DNA of 64,000 bases from Trichuris trichiura (Eukaryota > Nematoda > Enoplea > Trichinellida > Trichuridae). Below, one piece after another: positions 52,801-64,000 of this stretch (its first letter is position 1; every line of letters starts with the position of its first letter). The position numbers and the translations under genes were made by a program. The stretch covers positions 372,001-436,000 of the forward strand of contig JBAJFE010000060.1 of NCBI GenBank assembly GCA_037903355.1, written 5' to 3'. Under the pieces are notes generated by a model, which was not told the origin of the DNA, did not search any database, and was given only the letters and a program-made list of their open reading frames with translations.

Positions 52801-55800
52801 CTACGTAGCTCAACGTATTCTGATCTGTACTTTGTAACATAAAAGTAAAAAAGTGTAGTTCATTTACACACGCTCTTTCCACGGATATATGATAGTAAAG
52901 ATAGCTTTCCTTTGCCTACAGATTAACAACAATAAAGGCAAAAAGTTATGACACCTATTTTCAGACCGTTCCACCTTCAAACCGTGAAGATTTAGTCTTC
53001 CTTCTTCGCCTTTAATGTTTAGTTCGTACCATTTGTCCTCTGAAGAAAGGTCTGATTCCTCTGCCTCGTTCATAATATCTGCAACAGCGAGCTGAAGTAA
53101 AGCAACGGCCAAGAGATTGATGAAGAAAGATTTCCAAAGAGAGAAAGTTAACCACAAAAGATGAAATGGAAAATGACAATTTTATAAAGTAAACTTAGGT
53201 TGACGGCGGAACGTCATTAGTGTATGCAATTTAACATTAATAATAGCAAACTCCACTGCTTTCATATCAATGATTCTCATGATGCGACATGTGCCCCACC
53301 GGAACGGGGGGGGGGGGGCGTTTTTGAAGTCGACGGAGCCCAAATCGCCAAGTGGACCCTTTGGGGGAAGGGACTTTTTAGCTGTGGGAGGCACATACCC
53401 CACCTGGACGATCGTGTTGAAGTGCATAGGAAAGTAGGATCTGCAGGACAGGTATTGTGTGTTCTGGTTAAAAAAAGTTGCATGCTGTTATACCCGCAAT
53501 TCTGCTTGGCTGGGAGGACTGAGGAGGGAGGAGGGATAGTCGGCTCAGAAGTGAGAACGCAAATGTTCGACACACTATCCGGAAAACTCTTCCCCTACAG
53601 AACTTTGTGCAGCACCTATATTATGACATTCCGTCTACCCGCTGTCCTCCCATCCAGCCAATCGGCACGCTCGAAATCGACTAATCAGAATTGGAGGGGG
53701 GTTTAAACGCTCGGAAACGTTTAAGGGAGGGACGCTGGCGATCTTGATCTTGAGAAACGCTGTGTTATATCGATAAAGTTATTTAATATGCATAACCCAC
53801 ATGACACATTAACAACGGTTATGAATTAACAAATAATTACTTAGGACTTCACAGATGTTGGTAAGCTCAAGTTCGGCCAATTCCTCGTTCTGGACGTCTT
53901 CAGTGCCAAACGTACGACAACTTCTGTTAGTGAAAAGAAAATGAAAAATTAACTTTAGAAAATGAATAATGAGCACGTTCTTCACCCATTTGCTTGCCAA
54001 GCTTCCTCGTAAAAACAACATTAATAACGCTCAAGTAAAAGGACTCACTTTGTGTCCACGTTTTCTGGAAATGAAGAGATACTTGTTGAACTTCCGAGCT
54101 GTTCTTTCGAAGAACTGCGCAACGCCTGCTTCAAAAGCAAAATTGTTATCAGCTACCGCTGCTACAGTGAACGCGTGTTTCACTGTGATGGTAAAAGCAA
54201 GGTTAAACCTGTTTTAATTCCAGTGATGTCAGTAAAACAAAGCAGCTCTTTATCAGCAAAGGATACTGGAACTACCAGAGCTGGTTTAACCTCATCAACA
54301 GCGAAAGAGTCACTGAAGTGTGTGCATATCAATCCGCCATATGTCAATGATTTTTACGGTGATGATGGGACCAGATGATTTTTGAAAGCTTCGTTAGTCT
54401 GTTATTTTCGCTAATAGAAAAATCTGCTTGCTTTTAGCAACGTTGACCAAACTCAAACAATGTTAACCGCGCTTTCTTTGTAGCAAAAAACATCCATGTC
54501 AGTAAACACATTTTTGGTGTACTGTATTACTCAAACAGATAAACGCATCTGAGTTCACCGAAATACCAAAACAAGTTGGAGAAATTACAGGGCCTGCGGA
54601 CAGTAGCTGATGCCAAGCTGTTTGTAACAATCGTCACAAAGATAATACCTTAATACCTGTACAGAATAAGCCGTTAGCGGAAGTTGAGAAAGTTTTCCAG
54701 CTCGAGGAAGGTTCTATTTATTGTTACGCATAATGCAGTCTTGCTAGACGAGACAAATATTGCCCAGTTCTCCTAGAAATTAAAATCAAGCTGTTAATAT
54801 TTCTAAAGTTAATCCTCTTTACTAAACGCGCCCTGGTTTATACTTCGTAACTATAAGAGCTTCCCCATACTTCACAAACAACTGAAGTCCAAGCAATAAG
54901 GCTTCTTAGTAGCCAAAACACGAGGTGAAGAACAAAATCACATAAACTTAGAAAACCAAGATAATTTCGTAAACGCAAAAGTACAATGAACTCTTTTTAC
55001 GGAAAGAATACGTACGAGAGCTAAGACTTTTGCAGAATCGTCTAGAAAAGCTTTCAAGCTAAATGAATTGGTATGTAGCAATAAACGTGCAAGAAGGTAC
55101 TGAAAGCACGAGCTGTTCAGCTACTTATCGTGCCGGCTTTGCGTACACTACCATACAATTCGCTTATTTATTGAACTTACATCGCTCTTTCTCAAGTGGA
55201 AGAGACCCGCAAAAACTAAACTTCATACCACCAGAACAAACATTACTCCCCCATGAACACGCTCGTGACTGGTAGCAAACGCCAATGAATCACAAAAGTC
55301 CCATTGCAATTGTAAGGCAAACTTTCGAACCGCGCGACTTGAACCTAGGCATTGTCTGAAACTTTAATAGGAACAGCACTTCACCTAACAAAACATAGTG
55401 AGCGGATGGCGTGCATAAGAGCTTTACTTGACAGTCATTTTCACAGTTTAGTGGCTCTTTGCTGTTGCGTGCCCAATCAGACGTCTAAAAACGCTAACGA
55501 AGCTGTCTTCATTTACTATGTCACCTTGAAGTTTCTAAACACACAAATTCTTGTCCTGCAAGCGGTTGAAACCGAAAATTAATGCAAATGTAAAGCTTAA
55601 ACTTTAGCAAAAGGTTTCACCGCGGAAGGATGCTATGGCCTTCCCGCGGCTGCCTAAAGTATAACGCATTTGCGTGCAAACAGAATGGAAATGTTGCAAT
55701 GGAATTTCTTATTTGGTTAAATGGAATTGTATCTAAAATACTGAATCGTTTGTACTCGTTGAGTTTGCTTTTTTCTTTTTGCGAAAGCGTTATACTGTGC

Positions 55801-58800
55801 CGTCCGCTTCGTTTTATTTCAATGTTGCAAACGGAACGAAACAAAATAGAAATTAGAATGAACAACACTACCAACCTGAAGTTCGGTATTTTCAACGACG
55901 TGTTCCTTTACAACAGCGGAAATCGGAGACCTAACCGTAACGTCGTCTAAAAACAACACGAGCTATTGAATCGTAGAAATCTGTATCGATTTCATCAACC
56001 CATTACAGTGAAGTCCTATCGTCAATACGTTTGATGACTGCAAAAGCCTCACGTCGTAAATTTATTTCCACTCGTTTTGTCCTTATGCAAACATTGCTAT
56101 AACTGAACGTAGCCTCATATAACTTCCTTTATTTGATCTCTTACTAACATTAAAACAGTAATAATGCAGGTTCATGTTAACAGATTAGCCAAAGGCATTT
56201 CAAAATGTATTTGCTTTGACTGTTAATACTGAAGCGGTTGCTATGATACAAAAGCGTGAGCCTGTTGTGCTAATTTCTGACGAAAGCACTGCTTTACTTA
56301 CCTAAGCGAATGAATGAAGATTCTTTATGATCTGTTACCTGAACATTTATGGAACTTTAAAAAGTTGGTCATTTTAGAGGTGCATGCATTTTCAAGGAGC
56401 GGCGTCTAAGTTTTGCGATACTGTGCTTTTGCAAAGCAATGACGTTTACTTAATCCCAGAAAAGTCTAGAACAAAGCATTCGAATTGACAAAATATATTT
56501 TACTAACAAACTTGCTGTTCTGAAGACTCGCGTAAGCCTTACTAAAGCAAGAGTTCAGAAGCGATTGCCTATTCACGTGCAACTTTTCACATGAAACCTA
56601 GGAAGGTGCGATGATGATTGATTGACATGAGCAAAAGGACCTCCCATAAAATTCATTACATTTGTGGCAACGCCAATCAAACTTGGAACAAGTTTTTCAA
56701 TGCATACTATAATTCGTGATGAAATAACAAAATGTCTTCTAAACGATAACTCTAAATTTTTATATCTAAAACACTTTAGTTACGTTAGACCCATTTTATT
56801 GTTGCGAAATAGTTCAGAGCTTTCAGGACATGATTAAAACCATCATTAGCGTCCTCCATAGTCGTTCCGTTACAAAAGCGCTGGATGTTCTTGGCTGTTA
56901 TCCAAATACGTTTCCTCATTCACTGTCTAACCAATTATGTTGGTGATAACCCGTGCACGACAGCTAGTTCTGAAAAACGCAATTAATTTAATCCAATGGA
57001 TCTACAGAGATTCTGGTTCTGACGATCAAAATACTAAAACTCAAAGTACTGAAAAAGTGATCCTAGCAGAAACGAAGTGGAAGTTTGTATGAGAAACGGT
57101 CTTGCGTAATTTTAAAAACCTGGTTATTTCTATGGTAACAATTGCAGAATGTCCAGAAAGCAGAAGCAGGAAAAGATATAAATATGGTGAAGATAAAATC
57201 TAAGAACAGGCGGAAACCCAGAACGGGTTAAAGTTTCGAACAGTTCAAAACTGTGAAACGTGCTATTCTGATTCAAGAAAATGCTTAATGGTCTAAAAAC
57301 TTGAAGACAAGTCGACTCAACTCAAAACTTTGCTTGACGTTTTCATTCCGTCAGATAAACTTTCTTCAAAAACTATGGCTGTTGTGACAACAGCAGTTCC
57401 TGACTCCGCAAGGAACGCAGCTTTGCATAAAGCTTTGAATTTCAGTTCCTGGTAGTTCAGTTTGAAATGAGGGTAATACAGGAAGAACTGAAAGCGCCAG
57501 AATAAATGGTAAATTTCCTTTTGCTCCTATCGTGTGTCACCAATCGATTAAAAAAGGGCACGCGCTTCTATCATTGCAAACAACCCCATTTCCATGATTT
57601 TATTCTTTCGCTTCGTTTATCTACAAATACGGCTTGTTTGTCCATGGTTTTTAGGCCACTGCACTAAAACCCAAAGAAGGGAAATGCTTCTTACGCCGCA
57701 ATACTTTGTGCAAAACAAAACTAAACTCGCTTAGCGAAAGACGAAACAAGAAAATAGATGCAGCTAAAACATGTCTGAAGTACAAAATGCTTTTACGATT
57801 AAATCCATCCCATATCTAGCAGCTGCAAATGCAAAAAATTATGCCCAACTTAGGATTCAGAAATTTGGAATCCGGTTTTCGGCTTATTGACAGTTCGGGA
57901 TTTGGAGCTTCAGAATTTTAAAACGCATCGAAAAATCCACTTCCACTGCCACTGTTCAAAGACAAAATACATACTTACGATTTCCAACTGCCGCGTTTAC
58001 TTAGCCAGCTACATTTGCTAAAATGTTGCACAGCAATTTATGAAAACGCCCATGCAAACAATGTTGGTGTATCTTTAAACACTTAATGCAGTAAAAAGAA
58101 GGATCGGATATATTTTTAAAAAGATTTTATTTTTAAAGAAAGACGCATTTCTGTATTATAAAAGCGATACCTGAAGGACAGAGGTCAAGGAAAATTGGCC
58201 TTACAAGTGCCGTGAGTTGAACCATTTGCAATTACTTGAAAGTGACAACCACTGAAGCAACTGAGAAAAATTAATTTTCTTTTGCCCCCTTCTGCTCAAT
58301 TATTTATGGGCAAGGTTGTTCAAAGCAAAAAATAGCTGTCAAAATAACCAGTTCAACAAGCACAACAAGGAAAAAGAAGACTCATTCCACTTTCGATAAA
58401 GTTTACTCTTGATATTCCATACTTAAGCCTTTCAAAGCGACGATACGTTTTATCGTCATTTCATTAGTCCGACAATCAATCTACAAGATAATAATTCACC
58501 TTTTCTTTGGGGATGCTGCTACGATTGAAAAAAAAGCTCAATATGAACAAAACTAAAACTAAAACTTTTATAATGAGTTCATTTGCGCATCAACTTTTTC
58601 GCAGAACCCTATTTGATAATCATCGATACTTTAATATAAAGAGATGCGATCAGCTAACTTAGTAAATGAAATGTAAAGAGAATGGTTATACATTTAAATA
58701 CAATAACGTTTACTCAAACGATAAAAACGGAACGTAGAAATAAACTTCCCTGAACAAGATTGCCCCATACTCCTTGCATTACCAACACTTAATGCGCTAC

Positions 58801-60789
58801 GGCACTTCAAACGAAGATAAAACGCTCTCTTACCAGAAATGCTTTTCTCCTCGACATACAGTACTCTGTCGTGGCTTTTCTCTAAATTTTCTTTACTTGC
58901 ATGGACACTTTGGCTAAAGTCAAACTTCAGTTGAGAGCAGAAATGAATTGACGAATAAAAAATGACGTCAAAATATTTCACGTAAGTTTAACAGGTCGAA
59001 AGTGTTAGCTCAACAGAAGATACTAACCTTATTAGCAACTATAAAATGACCTTGAAGACTGGATGCTTCTTAACGGCTCTGCGAATTTTCATAATGGAAG
59101 TTCCTCATTACGGCTTTATTTTACCAGTTGATAATTTCTGAAATAACCGAAGCAAACGCTTTTGCATCAGTTATTTCAGAAGTTATCAACGAGCAAGACA
59201 AAGCCGTAATAAATAATTTCCATCGTGAAAATATAAAATGATCTGTTACTATATGGAAAGGGCAGGCGAACGCATTCCTTTAAAGGAGGATCGAACTGCT
59301 ACGCAAAAGTAATGGCCTGCGGGGTCAAAAATATTCAAACAGACCATATAGAAACTTTTTTGCAGTCTAAAGCATCGTTCCAAATAGAAACAACTGATGC
59401 GATCAAACGCGCTGCAAGTTAGGGAAGGTGAACTAATTTCCAGTGGAGTGCGCTCATTTCTGAAGTTAAAATTCTCATTGATCAAATAACAGTTCCTCTT
59501 GTAAGCTGACTACAGACTACCGTTGCGGTGTAAACCAGTTCTTTCCTGCACTTTGAAAGAACACGTATGAGCCAAAATGCTCATTACAATTGTAAAAATG
59601 AGCATTCATGATACAGAGCGGCGCTACTGTGAGTCGCATCAGTACGTAGGAATCATTTTGGACTTACCAAATTGAGCAAAAAGGCACTCTGCCAGCCTTC
59701 GTTACCATTTCTTGCCTGAGCTGTGAAACTATATGGTCTGGACGCTCTGACCCGTAATAATACATTGATAAAGAAATCCCTGTCAGAATGTTCACCCCGC
59801 AGGCCACCACCTTTCTAGGAAGCGATAAAGCTAGCTAAAATTGCGTTCACCTATCTATCAACGGCCGTTTAATCTTTCTCCGCATCAGCATTTTTACGTC
59901 ACTTCGTCTGGCATTCTTGAAGATCTGCAAAGCTGCGTTGCGGGTCATGCCAATCATTGCCACTCCGTTTACGTCCAGTATCTCATCCCCTGAAACGAGT
60001 AAAAGCAGTCCATTTACATAATACTGCAATGCAAAATTTCAAATTTCCATGCACTTATACGCTGTTTTAACTTTGCTTTCATCCTGAAGTAATCGTCAAA
60101 ATAATTCCGTACAGTTGACACAAGTACGTAACATTGAGAAAAGAACTTAATTAGATGGTGTGCTGAGAAAGCAAAGTTAAGGCAAAAATAATTAATTTCC
60201 AACTTGGATAAGTCTGATCGGATGAAACACAATGTTTTTACTGACCTCCCAAAAGCCTTTTTTAAATCAGTCAACATTAATGTGTTGAGCTTCTAAAAAT
60301 ATTAACAGGTTTGGTAAGATCCTATCAGCACTGTGTCTTTTAGAACAGGCAGTACGCACGTAACTTAGCTAGCTTGCCTTAATTGAGACATTGTTTAATT
60401 CAGCAAACCTAAATTCGTAACTTACCTTTCTTGATGAGGCAACTTTCAGCTGCTAAACCCTTCGGATGAACCGTCTTGATGAATATACCCATTTGGCCTT
60501 TGGGCGAATCAGTCCCACCCACTATGCTGAAACCGAGAGATCTTGATCCAACACGTCCACCTGTTGATCTTCTTAACACAACATGCCAGGTTTCTTCATC
60601 ATACAGATGCATGGAAGACGGCTTAGTGATAGGTGCCTAAAATTACAAGACGGTTGCAGTCGTATTTACCATTCGTTCTCCCAACTCCTCCGTGCGTTTT
60701 AGCAGAAAGTCTACCTGTACAAACTATATCTTCTTTATTGATCAACTTACCATCTTATTAGATATGCCAGTATGCAAATATCGATTCAT
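49804..60789 (-). CDS. Two-PDZ scaffold protein
   Basis: A scaffold protein of about 866 residues, probably submembrane. Exons: 60789-60751, 60714-60670, 60636-60426, 59989-59851, 58913-58834, 55946-55876, 54656-54589, 53923-53841, 53078-52955, 51938-51814, 51760-51286, 51229-50709, 50601-50498, 50419-50197, 50141-50010, 49964-49804; every junction keeps frame. PDZ1 (about 40-135) has the loop SLGFSIVGG and reads GIFIKTVHPKGLAAE and DEILDVNGVAM, most like PDZD2/IL16-type domains. PDZ2 (about 770-862, at the very end) has TLGIILHGG in the loop, then GPVGMDGRIRIGDQLVAING. Between them lies a Ser/Glu-rich, probably disordered region, plus a short Cys-rich exon (54656-54589; LCDDCYKQL). The N-terminal two exons need introns of 36 and 33 nt; an alternative is one 117-nt intron skipping 60714-60670, or a start at 60898 (MDHKSLKSK). 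A different orthology is possible; the PDZ calls are secure. Confidence 0.82.
53276..53745. other. GC-rich block in a PDZ-gene intron, possible insertion
   Basis: Inside the 762-nt intron 53840-53079 lies a block of about 470 bp that is roughly 53% GC by hand count over 53281-53700, against strongly AT-rich flanks. It includes a run of 13 G (53306-53318) and purine-rich tracts. Both strands have accidental long frames (160 codons plus, 98 codons minus) because stops are rare. I see no terminal repeats and no protein family, so its origin (mobile element, transferred DNA or expanded repeat) is open. Confidence 0.6.
54052..54378 (+). other. Antisense open frame in a PDZ-gene intron
   Basis: A 108-codon plus-strand frame with even, protein-like composition (GNEEILVELPSCSFEEL, then SLKCVHINPPYVNDFYGDD) and a stop at 54378. 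It starts at GTG, with no ATG, but could open after an AAG acceptor at about 54041. It falls in intron 54588-53924 of the PDZ gene, on the other strand. The opposite strand also has a coding-like frame here, so I keep this only as a candidate exon of a nested gene. Confidence 0.2.
59093..59224. repeat. Fold-back inverted repeat in a PDZ-gene intron
   Basis: Two arms of about 55 bp (59093-59147 and 59170-59224) form an imperfect hairpin with a loop of about 22 nt. Shared arm motifs are ATTACGGCTTT, GTTGATAA and TTCTGAAATAAC. The arms differ at scattered positions, so it is not recent. It resembles a small MITE, but is unlike the 33-36 kb family. Confidence 0.75.
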
Positions 60790-62430
60790 CACATTTGAAC
60801 AATTGTCCACGCTTACGCGTCACTCTGAAATTGCGGATAGCTCTTTTTCCTATGCGTGAAATCGAATCAAGCTTACTCTTTAGGGATTTGTGATCCATAA
60901 AACTAAATCGGCAGAGGAATTGTCAGCTTCGGAAGTGCGCTATGCAAAATTGCTTGCAAATGATAAAGCTCTTGTAAACAACGAGCTCTTCGAGGCTTCT
61001 TTCGAAAGCAGACAAAGACCGCAGCGCTCTTGACCTTCTGCTGCATTAGAAAACAAGTTTGCTAACCAGTCGCGCCTCTCAGCCAGAGTAAGCTACAAAC
61101 AGAAGCAAGAGATACATAAGCGACAGGCCGTAAATCCGTTCCGAAAAATAAATAACAAATACTGTTCTACGGAACAAAGGTTGCTTGCACTTGCATCCTC
61201 AATAGAAAGAGCCCATTAGGATTTTCCCGCACGCGCTGACCTCATTGCGTAAGCTTACTGGCGACCATCGGAAGCCCATCAGTCAGGGAATTGGCCGGAA
61301 ACTCCGTAGTGCCCAGACCGGTTTGTCCTACCCATGCGACAATACATTTCATTGCGTATAAATAACTGCATAGGAACAGGGCGTTGACACTCCTGTGATG
61401 ACTGTCCACGTTAAACGCAATCAATTTTGCCATATTCACGCTGAAAACAACAATCAAGCCACCTCGCCCTCCGGGTTACTTTATGCATTACATACTGATA
61501 CCATGTAACTTGTAAGTATAATAGAGTAATCAGGGAATAAACAACTTGGTCTAAAACTCGTAAACCGACAGAGCGAAAAAGAGGCCCTGTCATCGAGACA
61601 TTTGTCATTTCCCTTATCTGTCCTGTATCTCCCTATACGTGCAGGCAGAAAGAGCATAGCCAACTGCCAGGCATTGACCTCCATGGCCGCATTATAGCGA
61701 CTGCCTCTTGACCTGCAATTTTTCCATTTCCATTCTTCCGTGTTTGCGAAGAGTGCGCCGCCAAATGCTCGAAATAAGTGGCCTCCTTCTCTTCAACTCG
61801 GCATGACTTGTAAACATACCGTGTGTTCCTAAGTGACTTTATGGACGTCATAAAAGTTCAGAAAAGCATGAAGCGGATGTGCCTTTGTTCAGTATTGTTA
61901 CACTGTCCTAAAGTTCGAGTTTGCATCCTCATAAACAACAGTAAACCGCTGAGAGTTTGGAAATAAACAAACTTCAGGTAAACGATGCGCAGGAAAAGCA
62001 AAGCCTAGTGTAAATCGCTGAACAATTATCAACAAGCGAACGAAGTCATGCCGAAACTTTCCATACCAAAGTGAAGATCCCTATCTCGAACTCACTGAAC
62101 AGAATATAATAGTTCGAAAAGGATGGATCGTAGTCGGCCGGCTTACTCTTACCGAACAAGACAAACTTTGCAGCTACATCATCTTGCACGGAACTAGAAT
62201 TTAAGACAAGGCACATAACTTTTCGTGTCCTGATTTTTGATGGGAATGACAGTCAACAGTTCGTGAACAGAGTGACGAATCTGAATCCGCTAATTTGCCA
62301 GGCATTTACCTAATTAGGCTACACTATTCTGTTAACTCAAGAAACAAGGACAAACAGCGATAGACGGTAAATTCGCCTTGCTATTACACTGTAGCAATAA
62401 TCATATGGCACACCTGCATGAACTTCTTAT
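60790..62430. other. Region upstream of the PDZ gene
   Basis: An ATG at 60898 opens a basic 46-codon frame (KSLKSKLDSISRIGKRAIRN) followed by donor-like GTAAGC, and may be an alternative first exon of the PDZ gene. Overlapping minus-strand frames at 61242-61851 (one with KSCRVEEKEATYFEHLAAH) may include exons of something, but I could not join them in frame. The promoter is not identifiable. Confidence 0.35.
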
Positions 62431-62616
62431 TTAGTAACAATTTTTCCTACAATTTGAAAAAAATGTCCGAAGACTAAAATGAAGAGGAAAGACATCTTCC
62501 CCGGTTTGCTCTGAACCATTAGACAGATGCTTTTGGATCGCTTCTTTTAGCTTCTGGGAAGCGCTTTGATTTGCAAAAGCGCTCAAAAAGACTAATGCCC
62601 AATAAGTCGAAATCAT
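62431..62616 (-). CDS. Possible small secreted protein, unrecognised
   Basis: From the ATG at 62616 the frame reads MISTYWALVFLSAFANQSAS, a plausible signal peptide. A short helical and acidic segment follows (QKLKEAIQKHLSNGSEQTGED), then Cys near the stop (NCRKNCY). A splice from a weak GTCTTT donor to TTTTCAAATTGTAG, about 47 nt, would instead give a tail reading EKLLLNKKFMQ. An in-frame ATG at 62679 is a longer alternative. No family is recognised, and an exon of a larger gene is equally possible. Confidence 0.3.
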   Translation of the reverse strand: MISTYWALVFLSAFANQSASQKLKEAIQKHLSNGSEQTGEDVFPLHFSLRTFFSNCRKNCY

Positions 62617-62679
62617 TACTGCCACATATACACATGAGAACACAGGCAAATTTCTGACAGCCTGGAAAGTCGAAATCAC

Positions 62680-64000
62680 TGTTCCCTACTTCCTATTCCA
62701 TCTAATCTTTGTCCTTTACTGTGCAAGTCTCACTTATCTTTACGTTAATATAGCAATAAGGCAACGTATTGCTATTCATTTTATAGTTTCGCTTTCAATA
62801 ATCATAGTGACACTTTGGCAACAGTTACACTTTATCCGTCTGATCGCTTTCGCTCTTTCAGTTTTTCTTTCATGCGATCAGTGTTCCAGTAAAGTCTAAA
62901 AAGAACCTCAGTTTTAAGATTGTGTACGACAAGGTTAACTGCCAATCTTAAACGCACCAACCCACCGATTGAAAAAAACTTGCTTTTCATGGATTCTCCT
63001 ATCGAACAAAAATGGAGACGTCATTGCGACTCTGTTAAGCCGTGGCTTTTGAAAATGAGACTGACTAATTGTACTTCGACAGATTTTTTACAATATACAG
63101 GTTTACTCGCGCATGTTTGTCCATATCTACCGGCAGTAAAGTCAATCATGCGGGCAAATGCTTAGATGAAAGACGTTAATGAAGCCGTTCCCATGTGGCT
63201 TTTTCCAGAGTTCAATTAGGCCGTGAAACATCAAGCAGGAAAGAACATGGAAGTAAATAGTCTGAACAACTGTCTACGCAGCAGAACGTTTGAAAACATT
63301 TCCGCTCCATAAGCAGAGGCAAGAAGTACTTAGTGACCGGGATCGCTTATGTTAACTTATCTTAGCCATTCGTTAAGTATAAGCTAGATTCTCAATGACT
63401 TTGCAAGCATAAATAGGCCGGTTGATCAAAGGTCTTAATGCGAAGAGGACAACGTACATCAACGGTATGTTTAGTGTGTCAGCACAATCGCTGTAAGTCA
63501 AAATTGAGCAATAGCTTTAACGGTTAGTTTTTTTCGGTTCTAACAGTGCCTTGTGTTAGTAAAGCATCTTTTAGATTTCTTGTTGTTCTACAGTGGCCAA
63601 TGCTCAACGAATGATCTAAAATCAATCTGCCGATGAATAGCCTATTTAATGTTTCACAGCGGGCATAAAGTATGCTCTTCTGGCGAGTCACCCATTGGAA
63701 AATAATTGGCCTAAACAGTGTTCTCCTAATTCCCATGGCCTATTAATGTTTCAACATTGATGTTTATTCTGATTTTCTATGACGTAAACAAATCGAATTG
63801 GACGTTACAATAAGCTGAGAAGCCATTACGTCATGGAAATGCTCACGCGAACGGCAAATTAAGTGTTCAAGACTAAAGTGCAACTTTTTCAAATAGTACT
63901 CTAGCTTTGAATATTAACTTGCGGAGATCACTTACACAAACAGTACACTTTTACGATGCAAGGACAAATATATAAGAAAAGAAAGCATGAGTTCCAGCTT
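62680..64000. other. Window end, nothing firm
   Basis: AT-rich sequence. A plus-strand frame with an ATG near 62990 (MDSPIEQKWRRHCDSVKPW, about 58 codons to 63165) has passable composition but no splice sites or family signal, so it is only noted here. Confidence 0.4.

Noticed and set aside
52864..53157. Apparent signal-peptide protein on the minus strand
   Set aside because: The hydrophobic start precedes a strong splice acceptor. The downstream part fits in phase between two PDZ-gene exons, so it is an exon (53078-52955) read through from the intron.
53224..53706. 160-codon plus-strand frame
   Set aside because: It spans the GC-rich block where stops are rare; no domain, and the minus strand is open too.
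55320..55360. tRNA-like B-box (GGTTCAAGTC on the minus strand)
   Set aside because: The flanking bases do not form a T-arm stem and no A-box or cloverleaf is present. I found no other tRNA candidate.
55617..55895. Minus-strand frame with a hydrophobic, signal-like start
   Set aside because: It begins at TTG, not ATG, and overlaps the PDZ-gene exon 55946-55876 in another frame.

Overview
The window looks like nuclear DNA from an invertebrate animal, most likely a nematode. It is AT-rich, its genes are split, and most introns I could place are only 44-66 nt long with GT-AG ends. A few introns are one to several kb. The very short introns together with these gene families fit an enoplean (Trichuris/Trichinella-type) nematode best. 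That assignment is inference, since I see no ribosomal or mitochondrial marker. There is no sign of bacterial operons, CRISPR arrays or phage.

Every gene I could reconstruct with confidence reads on the minus strand. From low to high coordinates they are: (1) an SLC4 bicarbonate transporter of the sodium-coupled type (294-9842, 20 exons); (2) a UBE3C-type HECT ubiquitin ligase (14588-22186, at least 23 exons); (3) an unrecognised single-pass membrane protein (29793-30338); (4) the checkpoint clamp loader subunit RAD17 (34409-37394, 3 exons); (5) a Kekkon-like LRR/Ig receptor with a PDZ-ligand C-terminus (38632-45264, 3 exons); (6) a long scaffold protein with one PDZ domain near each end (49804-60789, about 16 exons). 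I rebuilt the genes by hand, checking that each exon junction keeps the reading frame and matches the family's conserved residues.

Weaker candidates are a plus-strand multi-exon gene near 23.7-24.3 kb, a small minus-strand gene at 49.2-49.6 kb, a small secreted-protein candidate at 62.4-62.6 kb and an antisense open frame at 54.05-54.38 kb. The remaining long stretches (9.8-14.5, 24.3-29.8, 30.3-33.4, 45.3-49.2 and 60.9-64 kb) show little that I can interpret.

Small mobile or rearranged DNA has landed in introns. A 252-bp insert with nested hairpins sits between 26-bp direct repeats that duplicate a 3' splice site of the UBE3C gene. Two members of one fold-back (MITE-like) family lie at 33.46-33.82 kb and in RAD17 intron 1. 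A 132-bp fold-back sequence and a roughly 470-bp GC-rich block lie in introns of the PDZ gene. The biological oddity I rate highest is RAD17, where both the Walker A and Walker B motifs have lost key residues. I did not find a clearly new multi-gene system.
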